DNA of 64,000 nt, from contig JAQTXA010000012.1 of the NCBI GenBank assembly GCA_028689025.1, positions 1 through 64,000 on the forward strand. The letters are read 5' to 3'. This document shows positions 8,907 through 16,742 of this stretch, piece by piece. The translations under genes were made by a program, and so were the position numbers. A model generated the notes under the pieces. The model ran no database searches, was not told the origin of the DNA, and was given only the letters and a program-made list of their open reading frames with translations. Positions within the stretch are counted from its first letter, which is position 1. Each line of letters begins with the position of its first letter. This DNA is from Aliarcobacter sp. (GTDB lineage: Bacteria > Campylobacterota > Campylobacteria > Campylobacterales > Arcobacteraceae).

Positions 8907-10625
8907 ATGGAGTTGAGTTTAGAAGAGATTTTTTGGATTTTGTTTTTTGTAGTAATTGTTGCTTGGTATATTCATGATAAATATGTTCAAAGAGAACATC
9001 AATTACTTGTAAATTATCCAATAATTGGAAGATTAAGGTATTTATTTGAAGAGGTAAGTGAGCCTTTTAGACAATATTTTGGTGATGAAAAATTTTATGA
9101 ATCAAAAGATAAATTGGACTGGGTTTATAAAGCAGCTAGAGATAGACCAAATTATGCATCTTTTTCTCCTGCACAACCTTTGCCACAACCAAAGTTTATG
9201 ATTAGACATGCAAATATTGTTTTAAATGATAATGAAGTTGAAAATGATTTTGAAGTAATGTTTGGGGAAAGACGAAAAAAACCTTTTACTTCAAAAAGTA
9301 TAATAGCAAGATCTGCTATGAGTGATGGTTCTATCTCTCCTGAAGGAACAAGAGCTTTTGTTCAAGGTTCATTTATTGGGGGATTTCCAATAAATTCAGG
9401 GGAGGGTGGAGTTACATCAAACTTTTTTGTTACCCATGAAAATTATGATGAATCTTATATGAAAATAGTTGATAGTAATAATTTCTATAAAAATATTAAA
9501 AAAGTAACTAAATTCTTATTTAATGGTGCACTTGCAGCTGATGTTTATAGAAAATTAGTTTTTAAAAATGATCCAGAAGCCGAAACTTATATTTTAGATT
9601 TAAATAAAAAACGATTTTATAGACCAAATTGGGATGCGCCATTAGAAGCTTTTCCAAAAGAAGTTCCATCTGACATGCCTGATATTGTATTTCAAATTAG
9701 TTCAGGACTTTATGGTGCACGGGATAAAAATGGAAATTTTGATGCTGATAGATACCAAAAAGTGATGAGTTTTTGTCAAATGACAGAGATAAAACTTGCT
9801 CAGGGTGCGAAACAAACAGGTGGAAAATTATCAGGGCAAAAAGTAACTCCTGCAATTGCATACTATAGAAACGTTGAAGCATATAAAGATGTTTTTTCAC
9901 CAAATAGATTTCCTTTTGCTAACTCAATTGAAGAGTTATTTGATTTTATTGGAACACTACAAGAGTTATCACAAAAACCAGTAGGTATGAAAATAGTAAT
10001 TTCAGATAAAGAAAATATTGAGCCATATGCAAAAGAGATAAAAAGAAGAGTAGATGCTGGAATTGATGCTTATCCTGATTATATTACTCTTGATGCTGGA
10101 AGTGGTGGGAGTGCAACTGCTCCTTTAGAAATGATGGAAAGAGTTGGTTTAGATGTTAGAGATTCTGTTTATTTAGTGGATAAAATTCTAAAAGAGTATG
10201 GAATTAGAGATAAAGTTAGAATTGTTGCAAGTGGAAAGATATTAACTCCTGATGATATTATTATTGTAATGAGTCTAGGAGCTGATTTCTTACAAATTGC
10301 CCGTGGATTCATGATGAGTGCTGGTTGTATTCGAGCAAGATATTGTTCAGGAACTACAGGACGACAATGTCCAGTTGGACTTGCGACTCAAGATAAGAAA
10401 AAAAGAAGAAAATACTTTGTTTTCAAACATGCTACTTATGTTGCAAATTATCATAAAAATCTTTTAAAAAATGTAAAAGGTTTATTAGCAATCATGGGAT
10501 TAAAAAATATAAAAATGTTAGACCAGCATAAATTACTTTTTGTAGATAAAAACTCAAGGGTACATGACAATCTTGATGAGGTATTTAGAAGAAAATTAGA
10601 TTTAGGAAAAGATAAAGGAGAATAA
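8907..10625 (+). CDS. FMN-binding glutamate synthase family protein (membrane-anchored)
   Basis: 572 residues. An N-terminal membrane helix (about 7-24) precedes a GltS-type FMN domain with SPEGTRAFVQGSF, INSGEGG, LAQGAKQTGG and DAGSGGSATAPLE. Cysteines C474, C480 and C488 (spacing CX5C, CX7C) lie where glutamate synthases bind a 3Fe-4S cluster (spacing CX5C, CX4C in GltB). It lacks the glutaminase domain of GltB, so it cannot itself draw ammonia from glutamine. The true substrate of this family is uncertain. The true gltB-gltD pair lies at 24.4-30.2 kb. Confidence 0.85.
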   Translation: MELSLEEIFWILFFVVIVAWYIHDKYVQREHQLLVNYPIIGRLRYLFEEVSEPFRQYFGDEKFYESKDKLDWVYKAARDRPNYASFSPAQPLPQPKFMIRHANIVLNDNEVENDFEVMFGERRKKPFTSKSIIARSAMSDGSISPEGTRAFVQGSFIGGFPINSGEGGVTSNFFVTHENYDESYMKIVDSNNFYKNIKKVTKFLFNGALAADVYRKLVFKNDPEAETYILDLNKKRFYRPNWDAPLEAFPKEVPSDMPDIVFQISSGLYGARDKNGNFDADRYQKVMSFCQMTEIKLAQGAKQTGGKLSGQKVTPAIAYYRNVEAYKDVFSPNRFPFANSIEELFDFIGTLQELSQKPVGMKIVISDKENIEPYAKEIKRRVDAGIDAYPDYITLDAGSGGSATAPLEMMERVGLDVRDSVYLVDKILKEYGIRDKVRIVASGKILTPDDIIIVMSLGADFLQIARGFMMSAGCIRARYCSGTTGRQCPVGLATQDKKKRRKYFVFKHATYVANYHKNLLKNVKGLLAIMGLKNIKMLDQHKLLFVDKNSRVHDNLDEVFRRKLDLGKDKGE

Positions 10626-10626
10626 A

Positions 10627-11004
10627 ATGAATTTAGACAAGGTAATTTCTGGTTTTTTTATTATTTTAGCAATGACTCTAAATTTCGGTTTTTTTTACGG
10701 AGATATGCATATAATTGAGAGTCACAGTAAATATGAACTTTTTGCTGCAATTATTGTAAATTTAATTGCAACAATTTTAAAACTTGGGGACAAAACACAA
10801 TTAGGTTCAGTTTTATTGGCAACTTCATTGGTTGCAGATATTCAGTTAATCGCAGCTGCAACTATCTGGACAGTTGCAATTTATTCAGCTGGTGTTGATA
10901 ATTCAATTTTAGGAATGGTTGTCTCTTTATCAGGTGGAGCACTATTAGCAAATGTAACTTCAGTTGTATTATATGTAGGCGATACAATAAAATCTAAAAG
11001 ATAA
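10627..11004 (+). CDS. Small four-helix membrane protein (DUF6394-like)
   Basis: 125 residues with four hydrophobic segments (about 5-24, 34-51, 60-88, 94-116) and a short basic tail. It begins one base after the glutamate-synthase-like stop and is followed after 15 bases by a K+ channel gene, so the three are likely co-expressed. I recall similar proteins in Campylobacterota under DUF6394, but have no functional evidence. Position suggests a role near the membrane-anchored FMN protein or the channel. Confidence 0.65.
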   Translation: MNLDKVISGFFIILAMTLNFGFFYGDMHIIESHSKYELFAAIIVNLIATILKLGDKTQLGSVLLATSLVADIQLIAAATIWTVAIYSAGVDNSILGMVVSLSGGALLANVTSVVLYVGDTIKSKR

Positions 11005-11019
11005 AAATAGGTAATTAAT

Positions 11020-12708
11020 TTGAGAAACAACTCTTTATTTATAATATTACAAAGAATGAGAATACCTTTTTTGGTAATAATTATAACTTACACTATTGCA
11101 ATTATTGGATTGATTCTAATTCAAGGTGTAGATGCAGATGGAAATCCTTATAAGATGTCAATTTTTGATGCTTTTTATTTTATCTCTTATACTGCAACTA
11201 CAATTGGATTTGGGGAAACCCCTTTTGCATTTACTTATCCACAAAAAATTTGGGTGACTTTTTCCATATATTTAACTGTTCTTGGTTGGTTTTATGGAAT
11301 TGGTTCATTAGTTTCATTATTGCAAGATAAACTTTTTATTCAAGAGATGCAAAGAACAAAATTTTTAAGACAAATAAAAAATTTAAATGAGAGATTTATT
11401 ATCGTTTTAGGTTATAACCAAATAACAAAAAAAATCATCATAAAAGCACTAGAACAAGGTGTTAGAAGTGTTGTTATTGAAAAAGAAAAAGAAAGAATAA
11501 ATGATTTAATACTTGAGAATTTTACACCAACGGTTCCTTCTTTAAATAGTGAAACATATACAGTAAGAGTTCTTGAAGCAGCAGGTATAAAAAAAAAGAA
11601 TTGCAAAGCAATTGTTTCATTATTTGAAGATGATGCTTTAAATCTCAAAATTACTTTAATTGCAAAAAGCTTAAATAAAAATGTAAAAGTTGCAGTTAAA
11701 TCAACAACAAAAAATCACACAGAAAATCTAAAAGATTTAGATGCTCAAATTATAGTAAATCCATTTTCAATTATTTCCTCAGAAATAAATATGGCTTTAA
11801 TCGCTCCAAATCTATTTAAAATTGAGAAATGGCTTTATAAATTAGGACATTTGAATTCAAGTTTGCCACTTTTTCCTAAAGGACTATATATTATTTGTGG
11901 ATATGGGCGGATGGGAAAAAAGATTTTTGAGAAGTTAAGTGATAATAGTAATATTGAAGTTAAATTAATAGAGATAAATAAAAATAAAGATAACGAATTT
12001 ACAAAAAATGAGATTTCCCATTTAGTTTTTGGTGATGCAGATGATAAAGAACTCTTAATAGATATTGGTGTAAAAGATGCCGTTGCTATAGTTGCAGCAA
12101 CAAATGATGATACAACAAATTTATCTATTTTAGCAACAGCAAAAAAATTAAATCCTATGATAATGACTATAGTTAGAGAAAATGATTTAGCAGATGATTT
12201 TTTATTTAAAAATGCAAATATTGACCATATTTTTACTCCTTCTAAAATAGTAGTAAATAAAGTTACAAATGCATTGGTGAATCCACTTAGCGATATATTT
12301 TTAAAACAAATTATTAAAAAAGATAATATTTGGGCTTCAGAACTTATTAGTAGACTAGTGCGTGAAATAGATGAAAGTCCACTTTTATTAGAGTTTGAAA
12401 TAGGCGAATTTTTTGCTCCTGAGATTTGTGCCCATTTATCTAATAAAGAAACATTATCTTTAAGTATTTTTGCCACATCTCTTTATAATCACAAACAAAA
12501 TAATAATGTTGTACCTTTGTTACTTCAACGAGAAAATGATATAATACTTACCCCAAGTTGGGAATATGAGATAAAAATAGGTGATAAACTTTTATTCGCA
12601 TGCGATGCACATGCAAAAAATGATGTGGAGTATATCTGCCAAAACAATTATGAATTTTATTATGCATTAACAGGTAAAGAAAAACTAAGAATATTTAAAA
12701 GGAATTAA
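11020..12708 (+). CDS. Potassium channel protein with two TrkA-N/RCK domains
   Basis: 562 residues. Two membrane helices (about 14-35 and 76-98) flank a pore loop with selectivity filter TIGFG (61-65). Two cytoplasmic regulator domains follow: the first (LGYNQITKKI, about 131-140) lacks a full GxGxxG, while the second (CGYGRMGKKI, about 292-301) has it. Such proteins are ligand-gated K+ channels. The start is TTG at 11020; the ribosome site is weak. The stop abuts the kdsA ATG with no gap. A second, shorter channel lies at 57047-58174. Confidence 0.88.
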   Translation: MRNNSLFIILQRMRIPFLVIIITYTIAIIGLILIQGVDADGNPYKMSIFDAFYFISYTATTIGFGETPFAFTYPQKIWVTFSIYLTVLGWFYGIGSLVSLLQDKLFIQEMQRTKFLRQIKNLNERFIIVLGYNQITKKIIIKALEQGVRSVVIEKEKERINDLILENFTPTVPSLNSETYTVRVLEAAGIKKKNCKAIVSLFEDDALNLKITLIAKSLNKNVKVAVKSTTKNHTENLKDLDAQIIVNPFSIISSEINMALIAPNLFKIEKWLYKLGHLNSSLPLFPKGLYIICGYGRMGKKIFEKLSDNSNIEVKLIEINKNKDNEFTKNEISHLVFGDADDKELLIDIGVKDAVAIVAATNDDTTNLSILATAKKLNPMIMTIVRENDLADDFLFKNANIDHIFTPSKIVVNKVTNALVNPLSDIFLKQIIKKDNIWASELISRLVREIDESPLLLEFEIGEFFAPEICAHLSNKETLSLSIFATSLYNHKQNNNVVPLLLQRENDIILTPSWEYEIKIGDKLLFACDAHAKNDVEYICQNNYEFYYALTGKEKLRIFKRN

Positions 12709-13512
12709 ATGAAAATCTTAACAGGACCATGTGTACTAGAAGATAGAGATACAGTTATGAGAATAGCTGAAAAATTAAAACCATTAAGTGAAGATAAAAG
12801 AGTTGATTTTTATTTTAAAGCTTCATTTGATAAAGCTAATAGAACAAGTATCAATTCTTTTAGAGGTCCAGGACTTGACGAGGGATTAAAAATATTTCAA
12901 GAGATAAAAGAACAATTTGGTTATAGATTAGTAACTGATATTCATGAATCATATCAAGCAGCACCTGCTGGTGAAGTAATTGATATTTTACAAATTCCTG
13001 CATTTTTATGTAGACAAACAGATTTATTAGTTGCAGCTGCAAAAACACCTGCAATTATTAATATAAAAAAAGGACAATTTTTAGCAGCTGATGCTATGAA
13101 ACATCCAGTTGAGAAAATTTTAAATACAAGAGGAATAACAGAAGTAAGTTATGAAACTTCTGAAAAAGCTGGTGTTTGGCTTTGTGAAAGAGGAAATACG
13201 TTTGGATATGGTGCTTTAGTTGTTGATATGAGAAACTTACTTTTATTAAAACAATATGCTCCAGTTATTTTTGATGCAACGCACTCTGTTCAAATTCCAA
13301 GCACTGGTGGAACAACAGGTGGAAACTCTGCTTTTGTTCCATATATGGCAAAAGCAGCAGCAGCTGTTGGTGTTGATGGATTCTTTTTTGAAACACATAT
13401 TGACCCAAGCATCGCACTTAGTGATGGGCCAAATATGCTTAAAATTGAAGACTTATATAAAACAGTTAGTGATATTTTTGCAATACAAGATGCTTTAGGA
13501 TACCAAAAATAA
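12709..13512 (+). CDS. kdsA: 3-deoxy-8-phosphooctulonate synthase, metal-dependent type
   Basis: 267 residues. KdsA condenses PEP with arabinose-5-phosphate to give KDO-8-phosphate for the lipid A-KDO core. FKASFDKANRTS is the family signature. The N-terminal GPCVLED has Cys8 where the metal-independent E. coli enzyme has Asn. Metal-ligand motifs FDATHSVQ, FFETHIDP and ALSDGPN are also present. From known class II enzymes (Aquifex, Helicobacter) this predicts a metal-requiring enzyme. It directly abuts the K+ channel gene. Confidence 0.96.
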   Translation: MKILTGPCVLEDRDTVMRIAEKLKPLSEDKRVDFYFKASFDKANRTSINSFRGPGLDEGLKIFQEIKEQFGYRLVTDIHESYQAAPAGEVIDILQIPAFLCRQTDLLVAAAKTPAIINIKKGQFLAADAMKHPVEKILNTRGITEVSYETSEKAGVWLCERGNTFGYGALVVDMRNLLLLKQYAPVIFDATHSVQIPSTGGTTGGNSAFVPYMAKAAAAVGVDGFFFETHIDPSIALSDGPNMLKIEDLYKTVSDIFAIQDALGYQK

Positions 13513-13523
13513 GGCATCCTTTC

Positions 13524-13564
13524 TTGATGGGTTGCTGTGCCAGTTTTTGTGCTAAACCCATCAA
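13524..13564. repeat. 10-bp inverted repeat just after kdsA
   Basis: Arms TTGATGGGTT (13524-13533) and AACCCATCAA (13555-13564) with a 21-base loop. There is no T-run after it, so it is at best a weak terminator. The left arm contains an ATG that opens a 16-codon cysteine-rich reading frame (13527-13577, MGCCASFCAKPIKILI), which may be chance. Confidence 0.5.
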
Positions 13565-13573
13565 AATTCTTAT

Positions 13574-13599
13574 CTAAGAAAGCTTCTTTCTTAGTTCTT
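13574..13599 (+). terminator. Hairpin followed by T-rich stretch, possible kdsA terminator
   Basis: CTAAGAAAG (13574-13582), a three-base loop and CTTTCTTAG (13586-13594) form a perfect 9-bp stem followed by TTCTT. It lies about 60 bases after the kdsA stop and is also suitable for stopping minus-strand transcripts of the small reading frame at 13606-13686. Confidence 0.45.
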
Positions 13600-13605
13600 T
13601 GAGTT

Positions 13606-13686
13606 CTAATATACTTTGTAATGATAATAAGTGATTGAACTTGATCTATGACCTAATACAGGTGAAATCAAAATTGTATCTTTCAT
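13606..13686 (-). CDS. Possible 26-residue peptide downstream of a palindrome
   Basis: Reverse-strand ATG at 13686 opens a 26-codon frame ending at TAG (13606-13608). It has a good ribosome site, AAGGTG, six bases before the ATG, and a perfect palindrome directly upstream (13696-13726). The peptide (MKDTILISPVLGHRSSSITY, then YHYKVY) is polar with a serine- and tyrosine-rich end. It resembles nothing I recognise; the spacing of signals is the only support, so it may be a leader peptide or chance. Confidence 0.3.
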   Translation of the reverse strand: MKDTILISPVLGHRSSSITYYHYKVY

Positions 13687-13695
13687 AACTACACC

Positions 13696-13726
13696 TTAAT
13701 ACTATTTTGATATAAAATAGTATTAA
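13696..13726. promoter_or_regulatory. Perfect 13-bp inverted repeat, operator-like
   Basis: Arms TTAATACTATTTT (13696-13708) and AAAATAGTATTAA (13714-13726) with a 5-base centre GATAT. It lies immediately upstream of the ribosome site of the minus-strand 26-codon frame and downstream of the 109-residue gene. No T-run or GC-rich stem argues against a terminator, so a protein-binding site is more likely. Confidence 0.45.
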
Positions 13727-13769
13727 AATTAAGTCATTTATTTATCTTGAGAGCATCAAGTTATAACTA

Positions 13770-14099
13770 TTAAAGTTTCGCCAACATAATTAGAATAAAT
13801 GGAACATGGTATTTAGGAGCACCCACAATATCAAACATTTTACATGTTACCCCTGCAAACTTTAAAATATCATCTTTTGTATATTCATGATCGTATGCAT
13901 TATTAAGTAATTCTAGAGTTTTTTGTGATACTTCTTCAAGATTATCACAATTAACATTATCCTCATCAAGTGTTTTTACAAATTTACATGCATGAGGAAA
14001 TGTTTCTAATAACTCTTTTAACTCTTGTTCTTCAATACCTTCTAAAAGTTGTGAGTATTTATGGAAAAAATCACTTATCTCTTGAAATTTACAAACCAT
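13770..14099 (-). CDS. Hypothetical protein, 109 residues
   Basis: I do not recognise this protein. It is a soluble, largely helical and acidic protein with four cysteines (near residues 3, 38, 51 and 86), no membrane segment and no known motif. A good ribosome site (AAAGGA) lies five bases before the ATG. It stands alone on the minus strand between kdsA and ribH, genes that are adjacent in Campylobacter, so it marks an insertion at that junction. Confidence 0.7.
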   Translation of the reverse strand: MVCKFQEISDFFHKYSQLLEGIEEQELKELLETFPHACKFVKTLDEDNVNCDNLEEVSQKTLELLNNAYDHEYTKDDILKFAGVTCKMFDIVGAPKYHVPFILIMLAKL

Positions 14100-14248
14100 A
14101 TGATTCCTTTGTGTTTATTTTTTAATATACAAAAAGTGTACCATGTATTTTGGCTTCTCAAATGACAATATTTAACAAGAATATAGCTTTTTTATAAATT
14201 TCTAGAAAGTACCATTTTATGGTATTATTTTTTAAATTTAAAATATTG

Positions 14249-14264
14249 AATGGTATTAACCATT
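14249..14264. promoter_or_regulatory. Palindrome AATGGT-ATTA-ACCATT upstream of ribH
   Basis: A perfect 16-bp palindrome ends 17 bases before the ribH -10 box, covering the -35 region. A related inverted pair, TACCAT-TTT-ATGGTA, lies at 14210-14224. The repeated ACCAT/ATGGT half-sites suggest a repressor or activator site for ribH-nusB-pyrF. No FMN riboswitch is visible. Confidence 0.4.
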
Positions 14265-14281
14265 TTAAAGATGCTTTAGGA

Positions 14282-14287
14282 TATAAT
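14282..14287 (+). promoter_or_regulatory. -10 box of ribH-nusB-pyrF
   Basis: TATAAT in the context GCTTTAGGATATAATT, the extended form typical of Campylobacterota housekeeping promoters. It lies 33 bases before the ribH ATG, which has a GGAGA ribosome site. Confidence 0.6.
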
Positions 14288-14320
14288 TAAAACATATATA
14301 CATATTTTTGGAGAAAATAA

Positions 14321-14791
14321 ATGAAAATTATTGAAGGTAATTTAAGATTAAATGGTAGTGAAAAAATCGCTATTATCAACGGAAGATTTAATCATATTAT
14401 AACTGATAGATTAGTTGAAGGTGCACAAGATGCATTCAAAAGACATGGTGGAAATGAAGATAATTTAGATTTAATATTAGTACCAGGTGCTTTTGAAATT
14501 CCATTTGCTTTAGAAAAAGCACTATCTAGCGGAAAATATGATGCAGTTTGTTGTGTAGGTGCAGTAATCAGAGGAGCAACTCCTCATTTTGATTATATTT
14601 CAGCAGAAGCTACAAAAGGAATTGCAACAGTTGGAATTAAGCATGGTGTTCCTGTATCAAATGGTGTTTTAACTACTGATACAATTGAGCAAGCAATTGA
14701 GCGAGCTGGTTCAAAAGCAGGGAACAAAGGTGCCGAAGCAATGGTTACAATAATAGAAATGCTAGATTTATATAGCGAAATGGGGAAATAA
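14321..14791 (+). CDS. ribH: 6,7-dimethyl-8-ribityllumazine synthase
   Basis: 156 residues, the usual length. RibH condenses the pyrimidine intermediate with 3,4-dihydroxybutanone-4-phosphate in riboflavin synthesis and assembles into icosahedral or pentameric shells. Motifs are [11 protein letters not shown] (21-31), [13 protein letters not shown] (55-67) and the catalytic segment [14 protein letters not shown] with His89. It heads a three-gene operon; nusB begins one base after its stop. The link to ribF at 1.2-2.0 kb is functional, not positional. Confidence 0.97.
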   Translation: MKIIEGNLRLNGSEKIAIINGRFNHIITDRLVEGAQDAFKRHGGNEDNLDLILVPGAFEIPFALEKALSSGKYDAVCCVGAVIRGATPHFDYISAEATKGIATVGIKHGVPVSNGVLTTDTIEQAIERAGSKAGNKGAEAMVTIIEMLDLYSEMGK

Positions 14792-14792
14792 T

Positions 14793-15188
14793 TTGGCAAC
14801 TAGAACACAAGCTAGAGAGTCTGTAATTGGTTTATTATATGCTTATGATTTAGGTAATGAAGGAATTGTAAAATTTGTAGATGAAATTTTAGAAGACAAA
14901 AAAATCAGAAATCAACAAAAAGAGTTTGCTTTAAAACTTTTTAATGGAACAATAGAAAATATAGAAAGTATTGATAAAGAGATTATTGTTCATTTAAATC
15001 AAGGAACTTTAGAAGATATTGGTTCCGTTGAAAAATCAATATTAAGACTTGCAGTTTTTGAAATCTTATTTGAAGATTTACAAAAAGCTATCGTGATAAA
15101 TGAAGCAATTGAATTATCAAAAAGATTAGCTAGTGATGGTGCTCCAAAGTTTGTAAATGGATTACTTGATAAGATTGTAAAGGCTTAA
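14793..15188 (+). CDS. nusB: Transcription antitermination factor NusB
   Basis: 131 residues, all-helical. NusB with NusE (S10) binds boxA in rRNA leader transcripts and supports antitermination. Family features are RTQARESVIGLLYAYD at the N-terminus, then EKSILRLAVFEI and AIELSKRLASDGAPKFVNGLLDKI at the C-terminus. The start is TTG at 14793, one base after ribH. The ribosome site (GGGGA) lies inside the end of ribH, so translation is probably coupled. Confidence 0.95.
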   Translation: MATRTQARESVIGLLYAYDLGNEGIVKFVDEILEDKKIRNQQKEFALKLFNGTIENIESIDKEIIVHLNQGTLEDIGSVEKSILRLAVFEILFEDLQKAIVINEAIELSKRLASDGAPKFVNGLLDKIVKA

Positions 15189-15191
15189 TTT

Positions 15192-15890
15192 ATGAGTGAA
15201 TCAATGAAATTATGTATATCTTTAGATTTGCCAACTGCAAAAGAAAATTTAGATTTAGTTGAACAAATAAAAGATTTTGATGTTTGGTTAAAAGTAGGTT
15301 TTAGATCATATATTAGAGATGGAAAAAAGTTTTTAGAAGATTTAAAAGCAATTAATCCAAATTTTAAAATATTTTTAGATTTAAAACTTTATGATATTCC
15401 AAATACAATGGCAGATGCAGCAGAAGAGATTGCTAATTTTGGATTAGTAGATATGTTTAATGTTCATGCAAGTTCTGGTGTTGAGGCTATGAAAACTGTT
15501 ATGGATAGAATCAAAGATATTCCAAACAAGCCTTTAGTATTAGCGGTTACTGCACTTACTTCTTTTGATAATGAAAGCTTTAAGGCTATTTACAATGAAG
15601 ATATAAGTGCAAAAGCAACACAGTTTGCAAAAGATACTTATTCATCTGGTGTAGATGGAGTAGTTTGTTCAGCATATGAAAGTTTAGATATTAAAAATAA
15701 TACTTCAAAAGAGTTTATTACTTTATGTCCAGGTATCAGACCATTTGGTGAAGATAGTGGCGATCAAAAAAGAGTAGCTGATATTCCATTTGCAAAAGAA
15801 AATCTAGTAGATTTTATCGTTGTTGGAAGACCAATATATAAAGATGTTAATCCAAAAAATGTAGTTGAAGAGATATTAAAAAATATTTAA
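15192..15890 (+). CDS. pyrF: Orotidine 5'-phosphate decarboxylase
   Basis: 232 residues. PyrF converts OMP to UMP, the last step of de novo pyrimidine synthesis. The catalytic DxKxxD motif is seen in DLKLYDIPNT (D63, K65, D68), and the phosphate-binding end in GIRPFGED and FIVVGRPIYK. It is the third gene of ribH-nusB-pyrF, three bases after nusB. No ribosome site stands out, and coupling to nusB is likely. Confidence 0.97.
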   Translation: MSESMKLCISLDLPTAKENLDLVEQIKDFDVWLKVGFRSYIRDGKKFLEDLKAINPNFKIFLDLKLYDIPNTMADAAEEIANFGLVDMFNVHASSGVEAMKTVMDRIKDIPNKPLVLAVTALTSFDNESFKAIYNEDISAKATQFAKDTYSSGVDGVVCSAYESLDIKNNTSKEFITLCPGIRPFGEDSGDQKRVADIPFAKENLVDFIVVGRPIYKDVNPKNVVEEILKNI

Positions 15891-15933
15891 ATATCTCTTT
15901 AGACTTTTAAGTATGTTTTAAGTGATGTAGTAC

Positions 15934-15939
15934 TATAAT
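15934..15939 (+). promoter_or_regulatory. -10 box of the tRNA array
   Basis: TATAAT in GTACTATAATTTCC, with T-rich sequence upstream. It lies 42 bases before the first tRNA and could drive the whole array; AT-rich spacers between later tRNAs may hold further promoters. Confidence 0.5.
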
Positions 15940-15980
15940 TTCCATCCTGATTTTAAGAAGTTAAAATTACGGAAAACTGC

Positions 15981-16071
15981 GGACAGTTGGGTGAGCTGGC
16001 TGAAACCACCTCCCTGCTAAGGAGACGTGCTGGTAACGGCACCGAGGGTTCAAATCCCTCACTGTCCGCCA
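15981..16071 (+). tRNA. tRNA-Ser (GCT)
   Basis: 91 bases with encoded CCA. The acceptor stem is GGACAGT/ACTGTCC with G discriminator, the anticodon GCT is at 16016-16018, and there is a long variable arm as expected for serine tRNA. It is the first of ten tRNAs in the array. Confidence 0.93.
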
Positions 16072-16078
16072 TTATTAT

Positions 16079-16155
16079 GGGTTATTAGCTCAGCTGGTTA
16101 GAGCACTCGGCTCATAACCGAGTGGTCGAAGGTTCGAGTCCTTCATAACCCACCA
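16079..16155 (+). tRNA. tRNA with CAT anticodon, elongator Met or Ile2
   Basis: 77 bases with CCA. The acceptor stem is GGGTTAT/ATAACCC, anticodon CAT at 16113-16115, anticodon stem CTCGG/CCGAG. It lacks initiator features. Whether it is elongator Met or the Ile tRNA whose wobble C becomes lysidine cannot be settled by eye; the tRNA at 16553-16629 is the other candidate. Confidence 0.88.
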
Positions 16156-16217
16156 CTATTTTAATTAATAGTTTTCACTTTTTGTGATTTTAAAAATGTG
16201 TTTCGATACATTTTTAT

Positions 16218-16294
16218 GCGGGAGTAGCTCAGTTGGCTAGAGCTTCTGCCTTCCAAGCAGACTGTCGCGAGTTCGAGTCTCGTCTCCCGCTCCA
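16218..16294 (+). tRNA. tRNA-Gly (TCC), copy 1
   Basis: 77 bases with CCA. The acceptor stem is GCGGGAG/CTCCCGC, anticodon TCC at 16252-16254. It is identical to the copy at 16351-16427. Confidence 0.93.
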
Positions 16295-16350
16295 CTATTA
16301 AATAGAATTGGTAATACTATTTAATTTTTATTAATTTTACCAAAAGTGAT

Positions 16351-16427
16351 GCGGGAGTAGCTCAGTTGGCTAGAGCTTCTGCCTTCCAAGCAGACTGTCG
16401 CGAGTTCGAGTCTCGTCTCCCGCTCCA
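16351..16427 (+). tRNA. tRNA-Gly (TCC), copy 2
   Basis: 77 bases, identical to the copy at 16218-16294, with anticodon TCC at 16385-16387. The spacers differ beyond the gene ends, so the duplicated unit is little more than the tRNA itself. Confidence 0.93.
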
Positions 16428-16465
16428 CTATAATCTGAATAGATTAATCGTTCTTTTATTTATAT

Positions 16466-16542
<77 letters not shown>

Positions 16543-16552
16543 ATTTTTAGAT

Positions 16553-16629
16553 GTCAAGGTAGCTCAGCTGGTTAGAGCGCTGGTCTCATAAGCCGGAGGT
16601 CGAGGGTTCGAGTCCCTCTCTTGACACCA
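16553..16629 (+). tRNA. tRNA with CAT anticodon, Ile2 or elongator Met
   Basis: 77 bases with CCA. The acceptor stem is GTCAAGG/TCTTGAC with a G-T pair at its base, anticodon CAT at 16587-16589. It is not an initiator. It is the partner candidate to the tRNA at 16079-16155 for the Met/Ile2 pair. Confidence 0.88.
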
Positions 16630-16647
16630 TTTCGAAAGAAATACGGC

Positions 16648-16723
16648 GCTGGTGTAGCTCAGTTGGTAGAGCAGCTGATTTGTAATCAGCAGGTCGGGAG
16701 TTCGACTCTCTTCACCAGCTCCA
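16648..16723 (+). tRNA. tRNA-Thr (TGT)
   Basis: 76 bases with CCA. The acceptor stem is GCTGGTG/CACCAGC, anticodon TGT at 16681-16683, anticodon stem GCTGA/TCAGC. Confidence 0.93.
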
Positions 16724-16742
16724 TATTTAAACTTTATTTTCT

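Noticed and set aside
11835-12476. 213-codon minus-strand frame inside the K+ channel gene
   Set aside because: It is antisense to a clear gene with a conserved product, is Ser/Ile/Lys-rich as expected of a reversed AT-rich frame, and has no ribosome site.
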